The notes: generated by a model not told the origin, from the letters alone. Shown: positions 1-9,394, numbered from the stretch's first letter. The stretch: 64,000 nucleotides of DNA from Botrimarina colliarenosi (GCF_007859955.1 NZ_SJPR01000002.1:172353-236352); one strand, 5' to 3'. Numbers and translations are program-made.

Positions 1-178
1 GCGTGTCGCCCGGATCGATCTGGTCGATTGCGTAGTCAAACGTGGCCCACGCCGAGCCGATGCCGCCATTTCCGCCGTTGCTCCCTGTCGGTGAGATGTA
101 GTATTCGGCGGCCCACGCCGAGCCCATCGAAGCGAGCACGATACTCGCTAGCGTCAAGCTAACTCTTCGAAGCGTCAT
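1..178 (-). CDS. Partial exported right-handed beta-helix-type protein (N-terminus only)
   Basis: Only the first 59 codons are in the window; the gene runs off the left edge. The product starts with a signal peptide (MTLRRVSL followed by a hydrophobic stretch ending in SAWAAE). It continues with YYISPTGSNGGNG and then FDYAIDQIDPGDT. A YYxSPxGSD-like start followed by an 'xxAIDxxxPGDT' strand is how many exported parallel beta-helix proteins begin (DUF1565, PL9 and similar polysaccharide lyases). An AAGG motif lies about 8 bases before the ATG. It is transcribed in the same direction as the two PL1 genes to its right, so it may be the last gene of a pectin lyase cluster. The exact family cannot be set from this fragment. 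Confidence 0.6.
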   Translation of the reverse strand, partial: MTLRRVSLTLASIVLASMGSAWAAEYYISPTGSNGGNGGIGSAWATFDYAIDQIDPGDT

Positions 179-216
179 CGGTTTGCCTTCTCGTTCCGTG
201 TGTATCGCAAAGGACG

Positions 217-1755
217 CTAATACGCGTCGCGTTGGTGCGTGATCATGTCGAGGTAGACCTCAAGATTCGTCAGGCCAACGGCGCCGTCGTTCTCTCGCAG
301 GGTCAGGCCGTTGCGGTCCTCGGGATCGTTGGGGTCGAGGCCGTGGGACCTCTCGAAGGCGTCCGCCATTCCGTCGCCATCGCAGTCGAAGCCGGCGGGG
401 CGATGAACCTCAGGGAGGTCGTTAACGCCGGGGAGCACGCCGTCGCCGCCGCGATACACTTCTTGTGAGTCGATCACCTTGCCAGAGCGCGTTTCGAGCG
501 AATCGATGACCCGCTGATCAATCGCGTCACGCCACAGCGAAGCGCCGACGGATGCGGCGACTACTGCGTAGGCAGCCGGCGCCTTGAGGATGGTGCTGTC
601 GGGGACGGACGCTAGGAACCCGAGCGGTTCGCCTTCGCTGCGGACCACGTCGTCGTCGTCCAGCCCATCGAAGCCGACCGCGATTTGCTCGTCGGTCTCG
701 TAGAGAACGCCATTATGGCCAGCGTCTTGGTCGCGGTCGTAGCAATTGCCGCGTTGGTAGATTTGAGTTGGCGACTGCGGACCGCCACCACCACGGAAGA
801 AGTACTTAGACGCCTTCATCGGCCCCGCGACGTAGTAGTTGCCGACGAGGTTGACCCGCGCTCCGCCCAGGTTATTTCGGTGGGTCGCCTGTTCGCTCCA
901 GTCGTAGACAACACAGTTGACGATGTTGACGTCGGTCTGCAGCCGGTCCGCCTCCGCAAGGCCGGGCCGGAGGAATTGCTGGCCGCCCATCGACGGGTTT
1001 CGCGCCCGGTTATGGGCCCAGAGATCGCCGTAGAGGGTGTAACCGCCGCGGTTTGCCTGCTGGTCCTGGGGGGTGACCATCCCGCGAACCAAGCTGCCGT
1101 AACCGTGCGCGCCCTTGGCATGGTAGGAACGATCAAGCGCCTCGGCGACGATCGAGTGCTGGACGGTCACGTCGCGGGCGTTGGTGATCGACAGCGTTTC
1201 GTCCATGCCCCACGACGTTGAGACGTGGTCGAGGATGACCCGCTCGGAGCCGCCGCCGATCTGGATCGCGTTGGCGCTGGAGGCGTCGAGGTCCCCGGCG
1301 CCGGCGGGGTTCTTGTCGGTCCGGTTGCGGGCGTTCAGATCGCCGCAACGGACCCGGAGATGCCGGATGACAACATCCTTCGCCCGCGACACCTCGAACG
1401 GGTAGCCGAAGAGCGTGACGCCTCCGGGGGAAGTCTGTCCTGCGATGGTGAGGTTGTTCTTCTTGACCTCGAGTGGCTGCTTTAGACGGATCACGCCGGC
1501 GACATCGAACACGACGGTCCGCGGGCCGGTGGCTGAGCGAATCGCGTGTCGCAGGCTGCCTTCGATCTTCGGTTCGTCCGATCTAGTCGAGTAATCGGCA
1601 AGCGACGTAACGTGGTAGACATCGCCACCCCGCCCACCGACCGACGCAGCGCCCTGGCCCACCGCGCCGGGGAAGGCGAGCGGCTGCTCGGCGGCGCTTG
1701 GCGTCCCTACCAAGAGGAGGGCGTATCCAAGCCAGCGGTTTGATAGAAACTTCAC
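217..1755 (-). CDS. Exported pectate lyase, PL1 superfamily
   Basis: A 512-residue secreted protein likely to cleave homogalacturonan by beta-elimination. It starts at GTG, with AAAGGA 5-6 bases upstream, and has a signal peptide ending near residue 22 (TPSAAEQ). The mature start has the typical PL1 pattern: FPGAVGQGAASVGGRGG, then YHVTSLADY, then GSLRHAIRS and RTVVFDVAG. Further beta-helix rungs include VILDHVSTSWGMDETLSI, and the R-N-P segment (ARNPS) holds the likely catalytic Arg. The C-terminus carries an acidic calcium-binding repeat of the DCDGDGMADAFERSHGLDPNDPED type (thrombospondin type 3 or EF-hand-like), also present in the other PL1 proteins here. It lies 20 bp downstream of another PL1 gene on the same strand, so the two are probably co-transcribed. 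Exact substrate is not proven. Confidence 0.85.
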   Translation of the reverse strand: MKFLSNRWLGYALLLVGTPSAAEQPLAFPGAVGQGAASVGGRGGDVYHVTSLADYSTRSDEPKIEGSLRHAIRSATGPRTVVFDVAGVIRLKQPLEVKKNNLTIAGQTSPGGVTLFGYPFEVSRAKDVVIRHLRVRCGDLNARNRTDKNPAGAGDLDASSANAIQIGGGSERVILDHVSTSWGMDETLSITNARDVTVQHSIVAEALDRSYHAKGAHGYGSLVRGMVTPQDQQANRGGYTLYGDLWAHNRARNPSMGGQQFLRPGLAEADRLQTDVNIVNCVVYDWSEQATHRNNLGGARVNLVGNYYVAGPMKASKYFFRGGGGPQSPTQIYQRGNCYDRDQDAGHNGVLYETDEQIAVGFDGLDDDDVVRSEGEPLGFLASVPDSTILKAPAAYAVVAASVGASLWRDAIDQRVIDSLETRSGKVIDSQEVYRGGDGVLPGVNDLPEVHRPAGFDCDGDGMADAFERSHGLDPNDPEDRNGLTLRENDGAVGLTNLEVYLDMITHQRDAY

Positions 1756-1775
1756 GGCGGTCCTTTGTTGCTGGC

Positions 1776-4160
1776 CTAGACGGGTTCGCGATAAGAACGC
1801 CGTAATGTGGACAGGAGGCCCATCAGCACGGCTCCCACGAGCGCTGCGGGCTCGGGGACCGACGTCCCCGGGTTAGCAGCGGCCGTGGCCCCGTAGTTGG
1901 CCGCCCAGAGGTAGTAGTCTTGCGCCGAGTAGACGGAACCGAGCCCGTCGCGCCAGACGGTGTAGTCGGCCGCATCGACGGCGCCGTCGCCGTTGAAGTC
2001 ACCGGCGAGCCCAACGGCTACCCAGACGCTGTCGCCGACCGTGACGGCGCTAAAGCCGGCTGTGATCGATGAGAAGTCACCAACAACTTCGTCGGCCGTC
2101 AGCACCTTCCAGGCGCCCGCCGTCGGCGCGAAACCGTCCCGCAGCGTCACCTCGAGCGCGCCGCCGAGCGTCGCGGTTCCGGTGACAGTCACGGCGTCTT
2201 GCATCGCGGCTGCGAGTTCGATCTCCAGGGCTCCGGTGCTTAAAGACAGATCGCCATCGATGTCCAGGCCGCCGATCCCCAAGCCGGGCGACAGTTTGCC
2301 GCCGGCGACGGTCAAGTCGAACCCAACCGCCTCGGTGACGAGCTCTCCGCCGGTGAATGACAGCGTCCCGCCGATTCCCTTCGTCAGCGAGGGGGCGACG
2401 AGTAGTCCGCCGGTGATCGACAAATCGGCAACCGCGCCGTCGACGTCCCCGATGACGACCCCTTCGGCGGTGTCGAGCCAACCGTTGCTGATGGTGAGCG
2501 ACGCGTCGTCACCGGGCGCCCCGCCGATCTTCAGCAGCCCCGCATGCTGCCCGACCGCGTCAACGACGACGTCGGCGTTGCGGATGATCGCCAAATCGTG
2601 CCGCGACGGTTGCCACAGGCTGCCCGCGGTCACCCCCCCGTCGTCCGTCCGCCAGTTCTCGATGCGGGCGAATCGGGTTCCGGCGTCCCCCGTGAAGACG
2701 ATCGGCGCCGACGCCGGGAACTCCCCCCGCTCGTTGATGAACTCGATGAGGTTGATGTAGCCGTCGGTGTCGAAGTCTAAATTCCAGTCGGCCGCCGAAT
2801 TGGGGTTGAGGCCGTGGGCGATCTCCCAGGCGTCGGGCATCGCGTCGCCGTCGGTGTCGTAACCGGCCGGGTGATACGAGGCCGTGGCGCCGTTCACCAT
2901 CGCTAGTTCGGCAGGGAGCGGAGCGTCCGGCTGGGGGCCGTTCGCCGGCGCCGTGTTGTTCACGAGGTTACTGATAATCCGTTGGTCGATCGCGTCGCGG
3001 CCCCATGCCGAGTTGCCCGCATGAGCGACGATCGACCGATAGGCGTCGAGCGCCGACTGTGTCGTCACGGGAGCCGTCGCGACCGGCGTCGCCCGCTGCG
3101 TCAGCGTCGACTGCGGCGACGTGGTTTGCAGCTGGAACATGTTCCAGCCCGTGTCGGCGCCGTTGGGTTCGCCCGAGGGATTCAAGGCCCGATCGGAGTC
3201 GATGAAGTTGCCCGACTGGTACGCTTCGACATCGGTATTCTTGTCGATTATGAACGCCTTCGTGGCGTTGCTAGCTGACCAGGGGCCCGCAACCAGGTAA
3301 TTGCCGACGTAGTTGACATCGACGTGCTCGGTCTCGCTCTCACTGCTGCCGCCTGCGTAGGTGGCGCGACCCCCCCAGTTGTAAACGACGTTGTTGCGGA
3401 CATCGGCTGTCAGCAGCGACTCGTTGTAGGTGCCCAAACGGGGCTGACGGCTCTCATTGTTTGCGTAGAGGTTGTGGTGGATCGATACCGAGGCGTCGCT
3501 CCGCGTGCGAGCAAGCGTGCCATACGAGTGCGAGCCCCCCGTCGCATCGGCGATCAGCGAGTACTGCACCGTGATGTTGGTGTTATTGTTGGCGATCGAG
3601 AGGTTCTCGTCCTCGGCCCACGTGGCGGTGACGTGGTCAAGGATCATGTTGGTGCCGACATTCGTGGGCGTCGCTGAATTACCGCCGGCGAAAGTGATTG
3701 CGTCCGACCCGTTGCCGGTCCCTTTCCGGAACGTCATGTAGCGCAACACAATGTTCGAGTTGTCGTAATTGTTGCTGTGGGTGATCTGGACCGTGTCCCC
3801 GGTCAGCGTCACCTCGCCGGGGGCGGTCTGGCCGGCGATGTAGTAATTCGACAGGTTCTTAATGTCGAGGCTGTCGCTGGTGAGCTGGATCGTTCCGGCG
3901 ACATCGAAGACGATGATCCGGTTCGAGGTTTTCTCCTTGAAGGCGTCGCGGAAAGAGCCAGCCCCGGAGTCGTTGAGGTTAGTGACGTGGTAGACGGTGG
4001 CGTCCGAGAACCAACCCGCGGCGGGCGCCGTTCCAGTGAAAGAGCCGCCAAAGCCCTCGGCCCCTGGGAAGAAGGGGACCTGCCCGATGACCGAGCTGGA
4101 TGCGGTCGCTAGCAGGACGCCTAAGGCGAGGCGGACATGTTGCATCAGTTGGAATCGCAT
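1776..4160 (-). CDS. PEP-CTERM-anchored pectate lyase (PL1) with dockerin-like module
   Basis: A 794-residue exported lyase. The reading frame stays open upstream to 4391, but ATG 4160 (MRFQLMQHVRLAL...) is chosen. It gives a signal peptide ending near SSSVIGQ, and the upstream extension would cross a terminator hairpin. Order: signal peptide; PL1 beta-helix (FPGAEGFGG, YHVTNLNDSGAGSFRDAF, RIIVFDVAG, MILDHVTATWAEDENLSI, ESRQPRLG with the likely catalytic Arg); acidic repeat DTDGDAMPDAWEIAHGLNPN; a repetitive region resembling pro-rich beta-strand spacers; a dockerin-like module (GDFNGDGAVDAADYTVWRDG...YYLWAANYG); then the PEP-CTERM tail with V-P-E-P, a hydrophobic helix and a final basic end. 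The tail predicts exosortase processing and surface or extracellular-matrix placement. It acts on pectin with its neighbour at 217. Confidence 0.85.
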   Translation of the reverse strand: MRFQLMQHVRLALGVLLATASSSVIGQVPFFPGAEGFGGSFTGTAPAAGWFSDATVYHVTNLNDSGAGSFRDAFKEKTSNRIIVFDVAGTIQLTSDSLDIKNLSNYYIAGQTAPGEVTLTGDTVQITHSNNYDNSNIVLRYMTFRKGTGNGSDAITFAGGNSATPTNVGTNMILDHVTATWAEDENLSIANNNTNITVQYSLIADATGGSHSYGTLARTRSDASVSIHHNLYANNESRQPRLGTYNESLLTADVRNNVVYNWGGRATYAGGSSESETEHVDVNYVGNYLVAGPWSASNATKAFIIDKNTDVEAYQSGNFIDSDRALNPSGEPNGADTGWNMFQLQTTSPQSTLTQRATPVATAPVTTQSALDAYRSIVAHAGNSAWGRDAIDQRIISNLVNNTAPANGPQPDAPLPAELAMVNGATASYHPAGYDTDGDAMPDAWEIAHGLNPNSAADWNLDFDTDGYINLIEFINERGEFPASAPIVFTGDAGTRFARIENWRTDDGGVTAGSLWQPSRHDLAIIRNADVVVDAVGQHAGLLKIGGAPGDDASLTISNGWLDTAEGVVIGDVDGAVADLSITGGLLVAPSLTKGIGGTLSFTGGELVTEAVGFDLTVAGGKLSPGLGIGGLDIDGDLSLSTGALEIELAAAMQDAVTVTGTATLGGALEVTLRDGFAPTAGAWKVLTADEVVGDFSSITAGFSAVTVGDSVWVAVGLAGDFNGDGAVDAADYTVWRDGLGSVYSAQDYYLWAANYGATAAANPGTSVPEPAALVGAVLMGLLSTLRRSYREPV

Positions 4161-4247
4161 GGCGCCAAAACGGCTCGGAGACGAAGGGCCCAGGACGGCA
4201 AAGGGAGGAAAGCCCGGCCGCTCTGGGGAAAGTGCGGAATAGAAGAA

Positions 4248-4284
4248 GGGCCGACCGGCGTCCTCGGAAGACGCCAATCGGCCC
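4248..4284 (-). terminator. Rho-independent terminator after the DNRLRE PEP-CTERM gene
   Basis: On the minus strand, a 15-base arm GGGCCGATTGGCGTC is followed by a 7-base loop and the arm GACGCCGGTCGGCCC (13 of 15 pairs). A pyrimidine-rich TTCTTCTATT tail follows. It lies about 30 bases beyond the stop of the gene at 4315-5082 and before the ATG of the PL1 gene at 4160. This supports separate transcription of the two and the shorter start of the lyase. Confidence 0.8.
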
Positions 4285-4314
4285 AGGCTTACAGCGCTTT
4301 GGAAGCCGGATGTA

Positions 4315-5082
4315 TCAGCGACGCCGACGCAGCAAAGCAGCGGCCCCAGCCAGAGCGATGACGGCGGCGGTGGGCTCAGGAACGGCTTCAAAGGTCAGCG
4401 TGGCGCCCGGGCCTGATTCCTTCGGCCAGAAACGCGCCTGGTTGCTGCTGGTCGCCTCATTGCTGCGGAGGATCAGGAACGTCACTTCGCCGTTCGTGTC
4501 GGCGTTCAGGAACGCGTCTAACGCGGCGCTCGAGAACGAGTAGGGGTCGTTGAGGACCTGCGGACCATACGGCTGATCAGCGACCAAGAGCGTCAGATTG
4601 GCGACGTCGAGGTCTTGCACCTCGTCAAACGAAGACATCGCAGCGGTTTCAGCCGTCGGGTCAATGCCATCGGGAAGAAGGCCGGGCGCGTTGTTGTAGG
4701 TTACCGTCGTTTCATCCCAGAGAGTCTCGTCAGGGTCGGTTTCATTGAGGCCGTAGAGCTTCAGGCCGTTGCCCGTACCGCCGTCGCTGCGCTGCCAGAA
4801 CAAGTTCAACGAAACATTCGAGACGCCCGAAGGAAGGCCGGTCGTCGGGAAACGCAGCAGGATGATGTCGTTGTCGTCCGCGTCGATATCGGTGCGCGCG
4901 TTCATCTGATCGTTGCCGTTACGATTGCTGTCCGCACCGTCTTCACGGACCCAGGTGTCGTCGGCAACGTTGATCGTCGCCGCCATTGTCGATGCGCTCA
5001 GACCGCCAAGAGCGGCAATCACTGCGGCGTGAAGAAGAAGTTGGCGATTCGATGTTGTGGGCCACCACGGCTGCCATTTCAT
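4315..5082 (-). CDS. PEP-CTERM protein with DNRLRE-like domain
   Basis: A 255-residue exported protein of unknown activity. ATG 5082 is preferred over an in-frame GTG at 5091, because a GGGGGAG ribosome-binding sequence sits about 8 bases before the ATG and directly abuts the GTG. A signal peptide (HAAVIAALGGLSASTMAA) is followed by a single beta-rich domain, roughly residues 35-220. It resembles the DNRLRE (disaggregatase-related) fold: it begins INVADDTWVREDG, then has FPTTGLPSGVSNVSLNLFW and WDETTVTYNNAPG. Such domains are common in exported polysaccharide-binding or -degrading proteins. The C-terminus is a clear PEP-CTERM signal: AVPEPTA, hydrophobic helix, LLRRRR. A similar protein is at 42858-43769. 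A structural or binding role at the cell surface is inferred. Confidence 0.75.
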   Translation of the reverse strand: MKWQPWWPTTSNRQLLLHAAVIAALGGLSASTMAATINVADDTWVREDGADSNRNGNDQMNARTDIDADDNDIILLRFPTTGLPSGVSNVSLNLFWQRSDGGTGNGLKLYGLNETDPDETLWDETTVTYNNAPGLLPDGIDPTAETAAMSSFDEVQDLDVANLTLLVADQPYGPQVLNDPYSFSSAALDAFLNADTNGEVTFLILRSNEATSSNQARFWPKESGPGATLTFEAVPEPTAAVIALAGAAALLRRRR

Positions 5083-5665
5083 GAGATGCACTCCCCCGCT
5101 TTTAGGCGGTACTTTCGAGGACGACGACGGGTGAAAAGTGATGACCGTCCCAGTGGGCGTCGCGCCCCGCCCGGGAGGGACGGTTTCGAGAGGGGCTGCG
5201 TCTTTCCACCCAGGGTGGCGAGACGCGGCGTCTCGAGAGGAAAAGGAGCTAGAAATCCCGCTGAATCACGGGAGATCAGCTCTTACGCTAGCCCCCGGGA
5301 GACAGGGACTCAATGACCCTAGCTTGCAGAGCCAGGGGGGATTTACGCATGGCGACACTCCCAACGGGCAGGGTCAAAGCGCACTCTTCGGCCGCCGCTT
5401 CAGGTTGCAGTTCATTGCCGCCGGGTGCTGCGTTATTGCTGCCCCGCTTTGCAATCAGCGCGCGTGACCGGGGCCGCCGATGCCGGATATCATAGAGCCA
5501 TCTTCACGGAGACTGTCTCCCCTCGTCTAATCCGGTTGTTCAATTCTTTACTAGGTGCAATCGCCAAGTTCATTCGCCACGCCGTCGTGGCGGGCTTTGA
5601 ACCGGCGACCGGCCCTTGGCTTTTGTCAGCCTGGCCGATCTTTCTCCCGCTTGCTTTCGACTGCT
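5083..5665. other. Gene-poor divergent intergenic region (583 bp)
   Basis: This stretch separates the minus-strand DNRLRE gene from the plus-strand uxaC-like gene and should hold both promoters. No convincing coding frame was seen. Two perfect inverted repeats lie in it (5219-5235 and 5508-5520), either of which could be an operator. No known riboswitch signature was recognised. A short stretch near 5575-5625 resembles the T-arm of a tRNA on the minus strand but does not complete a cloverleaf. Confidence 0.5.
5219..5235. promoter_or_regulatory. Perfect 8-1-8 palindrome, possible operator
   Basis: CGAGACGC and GCGTCTCG flank a single G, a perfect 17-bp inverted repeat. It lies about 137 bp upstream of the start of the DNRLRE PEP-CTERM gene and about 430 bp upstream of uxaC. 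A second, shorter perfect palindrome (GGAGAC-T-GTCTCC) is at 5508-5520, about 146 bp upstream of uxaC. Odd-centred palindromes of this size are typical binding sites of dimeric repressors, but no binding protein is identified. Confidence 0.3.
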
Positions 5666-7039
5666 ATGGCGACCTTGGGTCAAAATCTCTCGTCTATTAC
5701 GTCGAACGGCGCTGCGGCTAACGACGCCGTTGCTCGCACGGGAGCCGTCGCTGCGATCGTACGCGACGCGGTGCTCACCCAGCCTGTCTGGGACATGCAC
5801 ACCCACCTCTACCCGCCGACGTTCGGCACGCCAAGCCAATCGGCTGGCCAGCCCAGCGACCCGAACGGGTTGCTCCTCTGGGGCGTCGATGAGCTGCTGA
5901 CCTACCACTATCTCGTCGCCGAGACGTTCCGGGTCGTCCCAAACGCGGAGCTCTCTTATGCGACCTTTTGGTCGATGAGCAAGCAGGACCAAGCCGACCA
6001 CATCTGGCGGCAATTGTTCCTGGAGCGGAGCCCCGTCAGCGAGGCGTGCCGCGGTGTTTTGACAACGCTAGCTGCCCTCGGGCTTGACCCGGGCGAGCGC
6101 GACCTGGGCCGCTACCGCCGCTGGTTCGCCGAGCAAGAGCCGAGCAAGCACATCGATCGGGTGATGGAGCTGTCGGGCGTGTCGCGGATCACCATGACCA
6201 ACGCCGTCTTCGACGATAACGAACGCCTGCGTTGGCTGGAGAATCCACAGGTCGCCGCCGACTCCCGCTTCGCCGGCGTGCTCCGCTTCGATCCGCTGGT
6301 GCGAGACTGGCCCGCCGCCGCCGCGATGCTGTCGCGTTGGGGGTACCCGGCGACCGAGAGCCTCGACGAGCCCAGCGTGCAGAACGCCCGCCGCTTCCTC
6401 AACGATTGGATCGACCGCGTCTCGGCCATCTACTGCGCCGTCAGCCTGCCGCCGACGTTCCGCTACGAGTCGCCCGAAGACGGCACTTATAGCAGCCGCG
6501 TGCTCAGCGAAGTCGTCCTCCCAGTTCTGGCAGAGCGTGGCCTGCCGTTCGCGATGATGATCGGCTCCCAGCTGCAGGTGAACCCCTCGCTGCGTGACGC
6601 GGGCGACATGGTCGGCATGTCCGACGTCAACAGCGTCACTCGACTAGCGAACGACTTCCCGGACAACCGCTTCTTCTGCACGATGCTAGCGCGGGAGAAC
6701 CAACACGCCCTCGCCGTTGCGGCCCGCAAGTTCGGCAACCTGATGGTCTTCGGCTGCTGGTGGTTCCTTAACAACCCGTCGTTGGTGGACGAGATCACAC
6801 GGATGCGGGTCGAATTGCTTGGGCTCAGCTTCATCCCGCAGCACTCCGACGCGCGGGTCCTCGAGCAGTTGGTCTACAAATGGAGTCATAGCCGGCAGAT
6901 CATCGCCGACGTCTTGATCGACAAGTACGCCGACATCGAACGGACCGGCTGGCGTGTCAGCGAAAAAGAGATCCGCCGCGACGTCCGGCTCTTGTTCGAA
7001 GGCAACTTCTCCCGCTTTGTCGAGGCGCCCGCGCCGTGA
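5666..7039 (+). CDS. uxaC: Glucuronate/galacturonate isomerase family protein (UxaC-like)
   Basis: A 457-residue cytoplasmic enzyme expected to interconvert D-galacturonate and D-tagaturonate, or D-glucuronate and D-fructuronate, the first step in using pectin monomers. ATG 5666 is chosen because the upstream extension looks non-coding. The amidohydrolase-fold metal motif is visible as DMHTHLYPP (H45, H47). The C-terminal block GLSFIPQHSDARVLEQLVYKWSHSRQ resembles the conserved end of the family. The protein diverges from the E. coli UxaC sequence and matches the longer planctomycete type. Its stop overlaps the GTG start of the UxaE-like gene (GTGA), so the two are translationally coupled. 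UxaE makes fructuronate from tagaturonate, which points to galacturonate as the physiological substrate. Confidence 0.8.
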   Translation: MATLGQNLSSITSNGAAANDAVARTGAVAAIVRDAVLTQPVWDMHTHLYPPTFGTPSQSAGQPSDPNGLLLWGVDELLTYHYLVAETFRVVPNAELSYATFWSMSKQDQADHIWRQLFLERSPVSEACRGVLTTLAALGLDPGERDLGRYRRWFAEQEPSKHIDRVMELSGVSRITMTNAVFDDNERLRWLENPQVAADSRFAGVLRFDPLVRDWPAAAAMLSRWGYPATESLDEPSVQNARRFLNDWIDRVSAIYCAVSLPPTFRYESPEDGTYSSRVLSEVVLPVLAERGLPFAMMIGSQLQVNPSLRDAGDMVGMSDVNSVTRLANDFPDNRFFCTMLARENQHALAVAARKFGNLMVFGCWWFLNNPSLVDEITRMRVELLGLSFIPQHSDARVLEQLVYKWSHSRQIIADVLIDKYADIERTGWRVSEKEIRRDVRLLFEGNFSRFVEAPAP

Positions 7040-8337
7040 GCATTTCCCTTCCCTCGACCGGCGTCGGGCCGGCTCTCGTCCAGCCGGGCCTCCTAGGAAT
7101 CGAGCCGAGCTTCGGCTTCGGTGACCGTTTAGGCTTCGCGACGCCGGGTCACCTATTGGCGTTGCAAGAAGCGGGCGGAGCGATCCGGGGAATCTTCGCC
7201 CAGCAATCGATCCGCGAGATGACGCGGACGAATCGGACCGCCACCGAGGTCATGGCCGCCGCGTCCGACGCGCTCTCGGCGGCCGGTTTCTCCGATCCGT
7301 GGGGCGCCGACGCCGACCACCTCAAGACGCAAGACGACGTCCGCCAGACGATGGCGGCCGGCTTCGTCTTCTTCACGCTCGACCCGTCCGGGGATGTCGA
7401 CCAGCAGGCCGACAACTACGCCCCCGCCGAACTCGCCACCCGCTTTGAGGCGTGCAAGCCCTTCACCCCCTGGCTCGACGCCTACCGCGGCAAGACGGTG
7501 CGGTTTGCCTCGGGAGAGATCGTCTTCGACGAGCCCACGCTCGCCCGCGCGGCCGTGAAGTACGGCAAGGCGATTCAGACGACCATCGCGTTGGGGCGTT
7601 TCGTCCAAGAGGAAGCGGCTCGGCTCAGCAAGCCGTGCGAGTTGGAGCTCAGTGTCGACGAGACCGAGCAACCGACGACCCCCGCCGAACACTACCTGAT
7701 CGCCGACCAACTCCGCGCCGCGGGCGTGCGGCTCGTCAGCCTCGCTCCCCGGTTCGAAGGGGACTTTGAGAAAGGGGTCGACTACAAGGGCGACATCAAG
7801 TCGCTCGAGCGGTCGCTGCGTTTCCACGCCGAGATCGCCGCGGAGATGGGCCCCTACAAGCTGTCGCTGCATTCGGGTTCGGACAAGATCTCGATGTACC
7901 GGCTGCTGTCGCGGGCGACCGAGGGGCGCTTCCACGTCAAGACCGCCGGCACGAGCTACCTCGAGGCGTTGCGCGTCGTCGCCCGCTGCGACGACGAGCT
8001 CTTCCGGCGAATCATCGATTTCTCCCGCGGATGCTACGACCGCGACAAAGCCACCTACCACGTGAGCGCGACGCTCGCCGACGCGCCGCCGCAAGCGGAG
8101 GTCGCCGATCCGGTCGAGCTCGAGCGGCAGTACCTCGAGCGTTGGGAGGACGTTCCGGCGGGCGCCGGCTTCACCGCCCCCGGGCGGCAGATCTTGCATT
8201 GCACTTTTGGATCGGTCATGACCGATCCGGAGCTTGGCGCGGCCGTCAAGGACGTGCTGCTAGGCAACCACTCTTCTTATTCGGAGGTCCTTCGGGACCA
8301 TTTCGTGCGACATCTCGACCCGCTCCGCGAGGGCTAG
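7036..8337 (+). CDS. uxaE: Tagaturonate epimerase UxaE
   Basis: A 433-residue cytoplasmic enzyme of the UxaE family, which epimerises D-tagaturonate to D-fructuronate and so bypasses the NADH-linked tagaturonate route. Matches to the Thermotoga enzyme family are strong throughout: SFGFGDRLGFATPGH near the N-terminus, GIFAQQSIREMTRT, GADADHLK, SVDETEQPTTP, then LHSGSDKISMYR and FHVKTAGTSYLEAL. It is shorter at the N-terminus than the Thermotoga protein. Translation starts at GTG 7036, overlapping the uxaC stop by four bases. Together the pair converts galacturonate released by the lyases and GH28 enzymes to fructuronate. No fructuronate reductase or mannonate dehydratase gene is in the window. 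Confidence 0.92.
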   Translation: MSISLPSTGVGPALVQPGLLGIEPSFGFGDRLGFATPGHLLALQEAGGAIRGIFAQQSIREMTRTNRTATEVMAAASDALSAAGFSDPWGADADHLKTQDDVRQTMAAGFVFFTLDPSGDVDQQADNYAPAELATRFEACKPFTPWLDAYRGKTVRFASGEIVFDEPTLARAAVKYGKAIQTTIALGRFVQEEAARLSKPCELELSVDETEQPTTPAEHYLIADQLRAAGVRLVSLAPRFEGDFEKGVDYKGDIKSLERSLRFHAEIAAEMGPYKLSLHSGSDKISMYRLLSRATEGRFHVKTAGTSYLEALRVVARCDDELFRRIIDFSRGCYDRDKATYHVSATLADAPPQAEVADPVELERQYLERWEDVPAGAGFTAPGRQILHCTFGSVMTDPELGAAVKDVLLGNHSSYSEVLRDHFVRHLDPLREG

Positions 8338-8434
8338 TCATCGACTTGATGAGCCGAGCCGGATTGCGCACGACGAACGCTGAATTCTTTTCGCTGACAA
8401 CTTATCTCGACAGGCGAGTCAGGAGACGCAGATC

Positions 8435-9394
8435 ATGCGGCTTACTTGCTGGAACTCCCGCACGCAGCGGACGAGCGGTTTCACTCTCGTGGAACTGCTG
8501 GTTGTGATTGCGATCATTGGGATCTTGGTGGCCCTCCTTCTACCGGCCGTGCAAGCGGCGCGAGAGGCGGCCCGACGCACGCAGTGTATTAATCAGATTA
8601 AGCAGATCTCGCTAGCGATCCACAATCACCACGATGTGCGACGCGAGTTGCCTCCATCACGGATTAACGATGGGCAAGCGACCTGGCTTTGGCTAATCCT
8701 TCCGCAGATGGAAGAGCAAGCGCTATTTGACATGTGGGATTTTTCGAAGGGCGACTTCTACGATCTCCCGGACTCGGTGCGATTTCAGGTGCTCCCTAGC
8801 ATCGTCTGTCCGTCACAGATTCACGATTCACTAACCATTGAGGTAATGCCCGGCGACACGCACTCGCACTCCCAGTCTACCTACGCCGGTGTGATCACCG
8901 ACTACAGCCCGTCGGCGATCTCAACCTGTGTGTCACTGACTTCGAGTTCGACGGAAAATGCCAAACGCGCGGATGGAGCGATCGTTCCTGGAGATTTCGA
9001 CCGCTCGGGAGGGAATTTTCCCCGGACGATTCCCCGCTATTGGTCAAGGACTTCCTTCGCCAAGTTAACTGACGGCACGTCCCTGACGCTAATGGTTGGG
9101 CACGCGAGCAAGAAGGAGTCCGAGGCGAAGCATGCCTTCGGCGGAGACGTGGAGCCCGGCATACGCGCAGGTGAGTTGGCCCCGTTCTCGAAGGGGCCGG
9201 ACGAAAGCGGATTCGGCGGACCCCATCCGGGTGTCGTGCTCATGGGAATGTGCGACGGCCAGGTCCGTCCCGTAAAGCTCGATATCGACCCTGCCGTTGT
9301 CGATCGGATGGTCACACGGTCTGGTGACGACTATTACGACGAAGATCAGCCGGCTTCGGGGTCGTGCGCCCCGGTCATCGTGAATCCTTTTTGA
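8435..9394 (+). CDS. DUF1559 domain protein with type II pseudopilin N-terminus
   Basis: A 319-residue protein of the large planctomycete DUF1559 (SBP_bac_10) family. A short basic leader is followed by the prepilin cleavage/methylation motif [34 protein letters not shown], the expected substrate of a prepilin peptidase. The C-terminal H-x9-DG signature is present ([12 protein letters not shown]). AGGAG lies about 10 bases before the ATG. Members of this family are present in dozens of copies per planctomycete genome, have no established function, and are thought to be cell-surface or pseudopilus-related. It is followed closely by a lipoprotein and a PEP-CTERM protein, forming a trio inside the pectin region. 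Confidence 0.9.
   Translation: MRLTCWNSRTQRTSGFTLVELLVVIAIIGILVALLLPAVQAAREAARRTQCINQIKQISLAIHNHHDVRRELPPSRINDGQATWLWLILPQMEEQALFDMWDFSKGDFYDLPDSVRFQVLPSIVCPSQIHDSLTIEVMPGDTHSHSQSTYAGVITDYSPSAISTCVSLTSSSTENAKRADGAIVPGDFDRSGGNFPRTIPRYWSRTSFAKLTDGTSLTLMVGHASKKESEAKHAFGGDVEPGIRAGELAPFSKGPDESGFGGPHPGVVLMGMCDGQVRPVKLDIDPAVVDRMVTRSGDDYYDEDQPASGSCAPVIVNPF

Noticed and set aside
4161..4391. N-terminal extension of the PEP-CTERM pectate lyase
   Set aside because: It would cross a terminator hairpin, overlap the preceding gene and hide the signal peptide; the shorter start is preferred.
5575..5640. tRNA T-arm-like sequence on the minus strand (TTCAAA flanked by GC-rich arms)
   Set aside because: One of five T-stem pairs fails, there is no proper acceptor or CCA end, and no D-arm was found, so it is not a tRNA gene; at best a remnant or chance.
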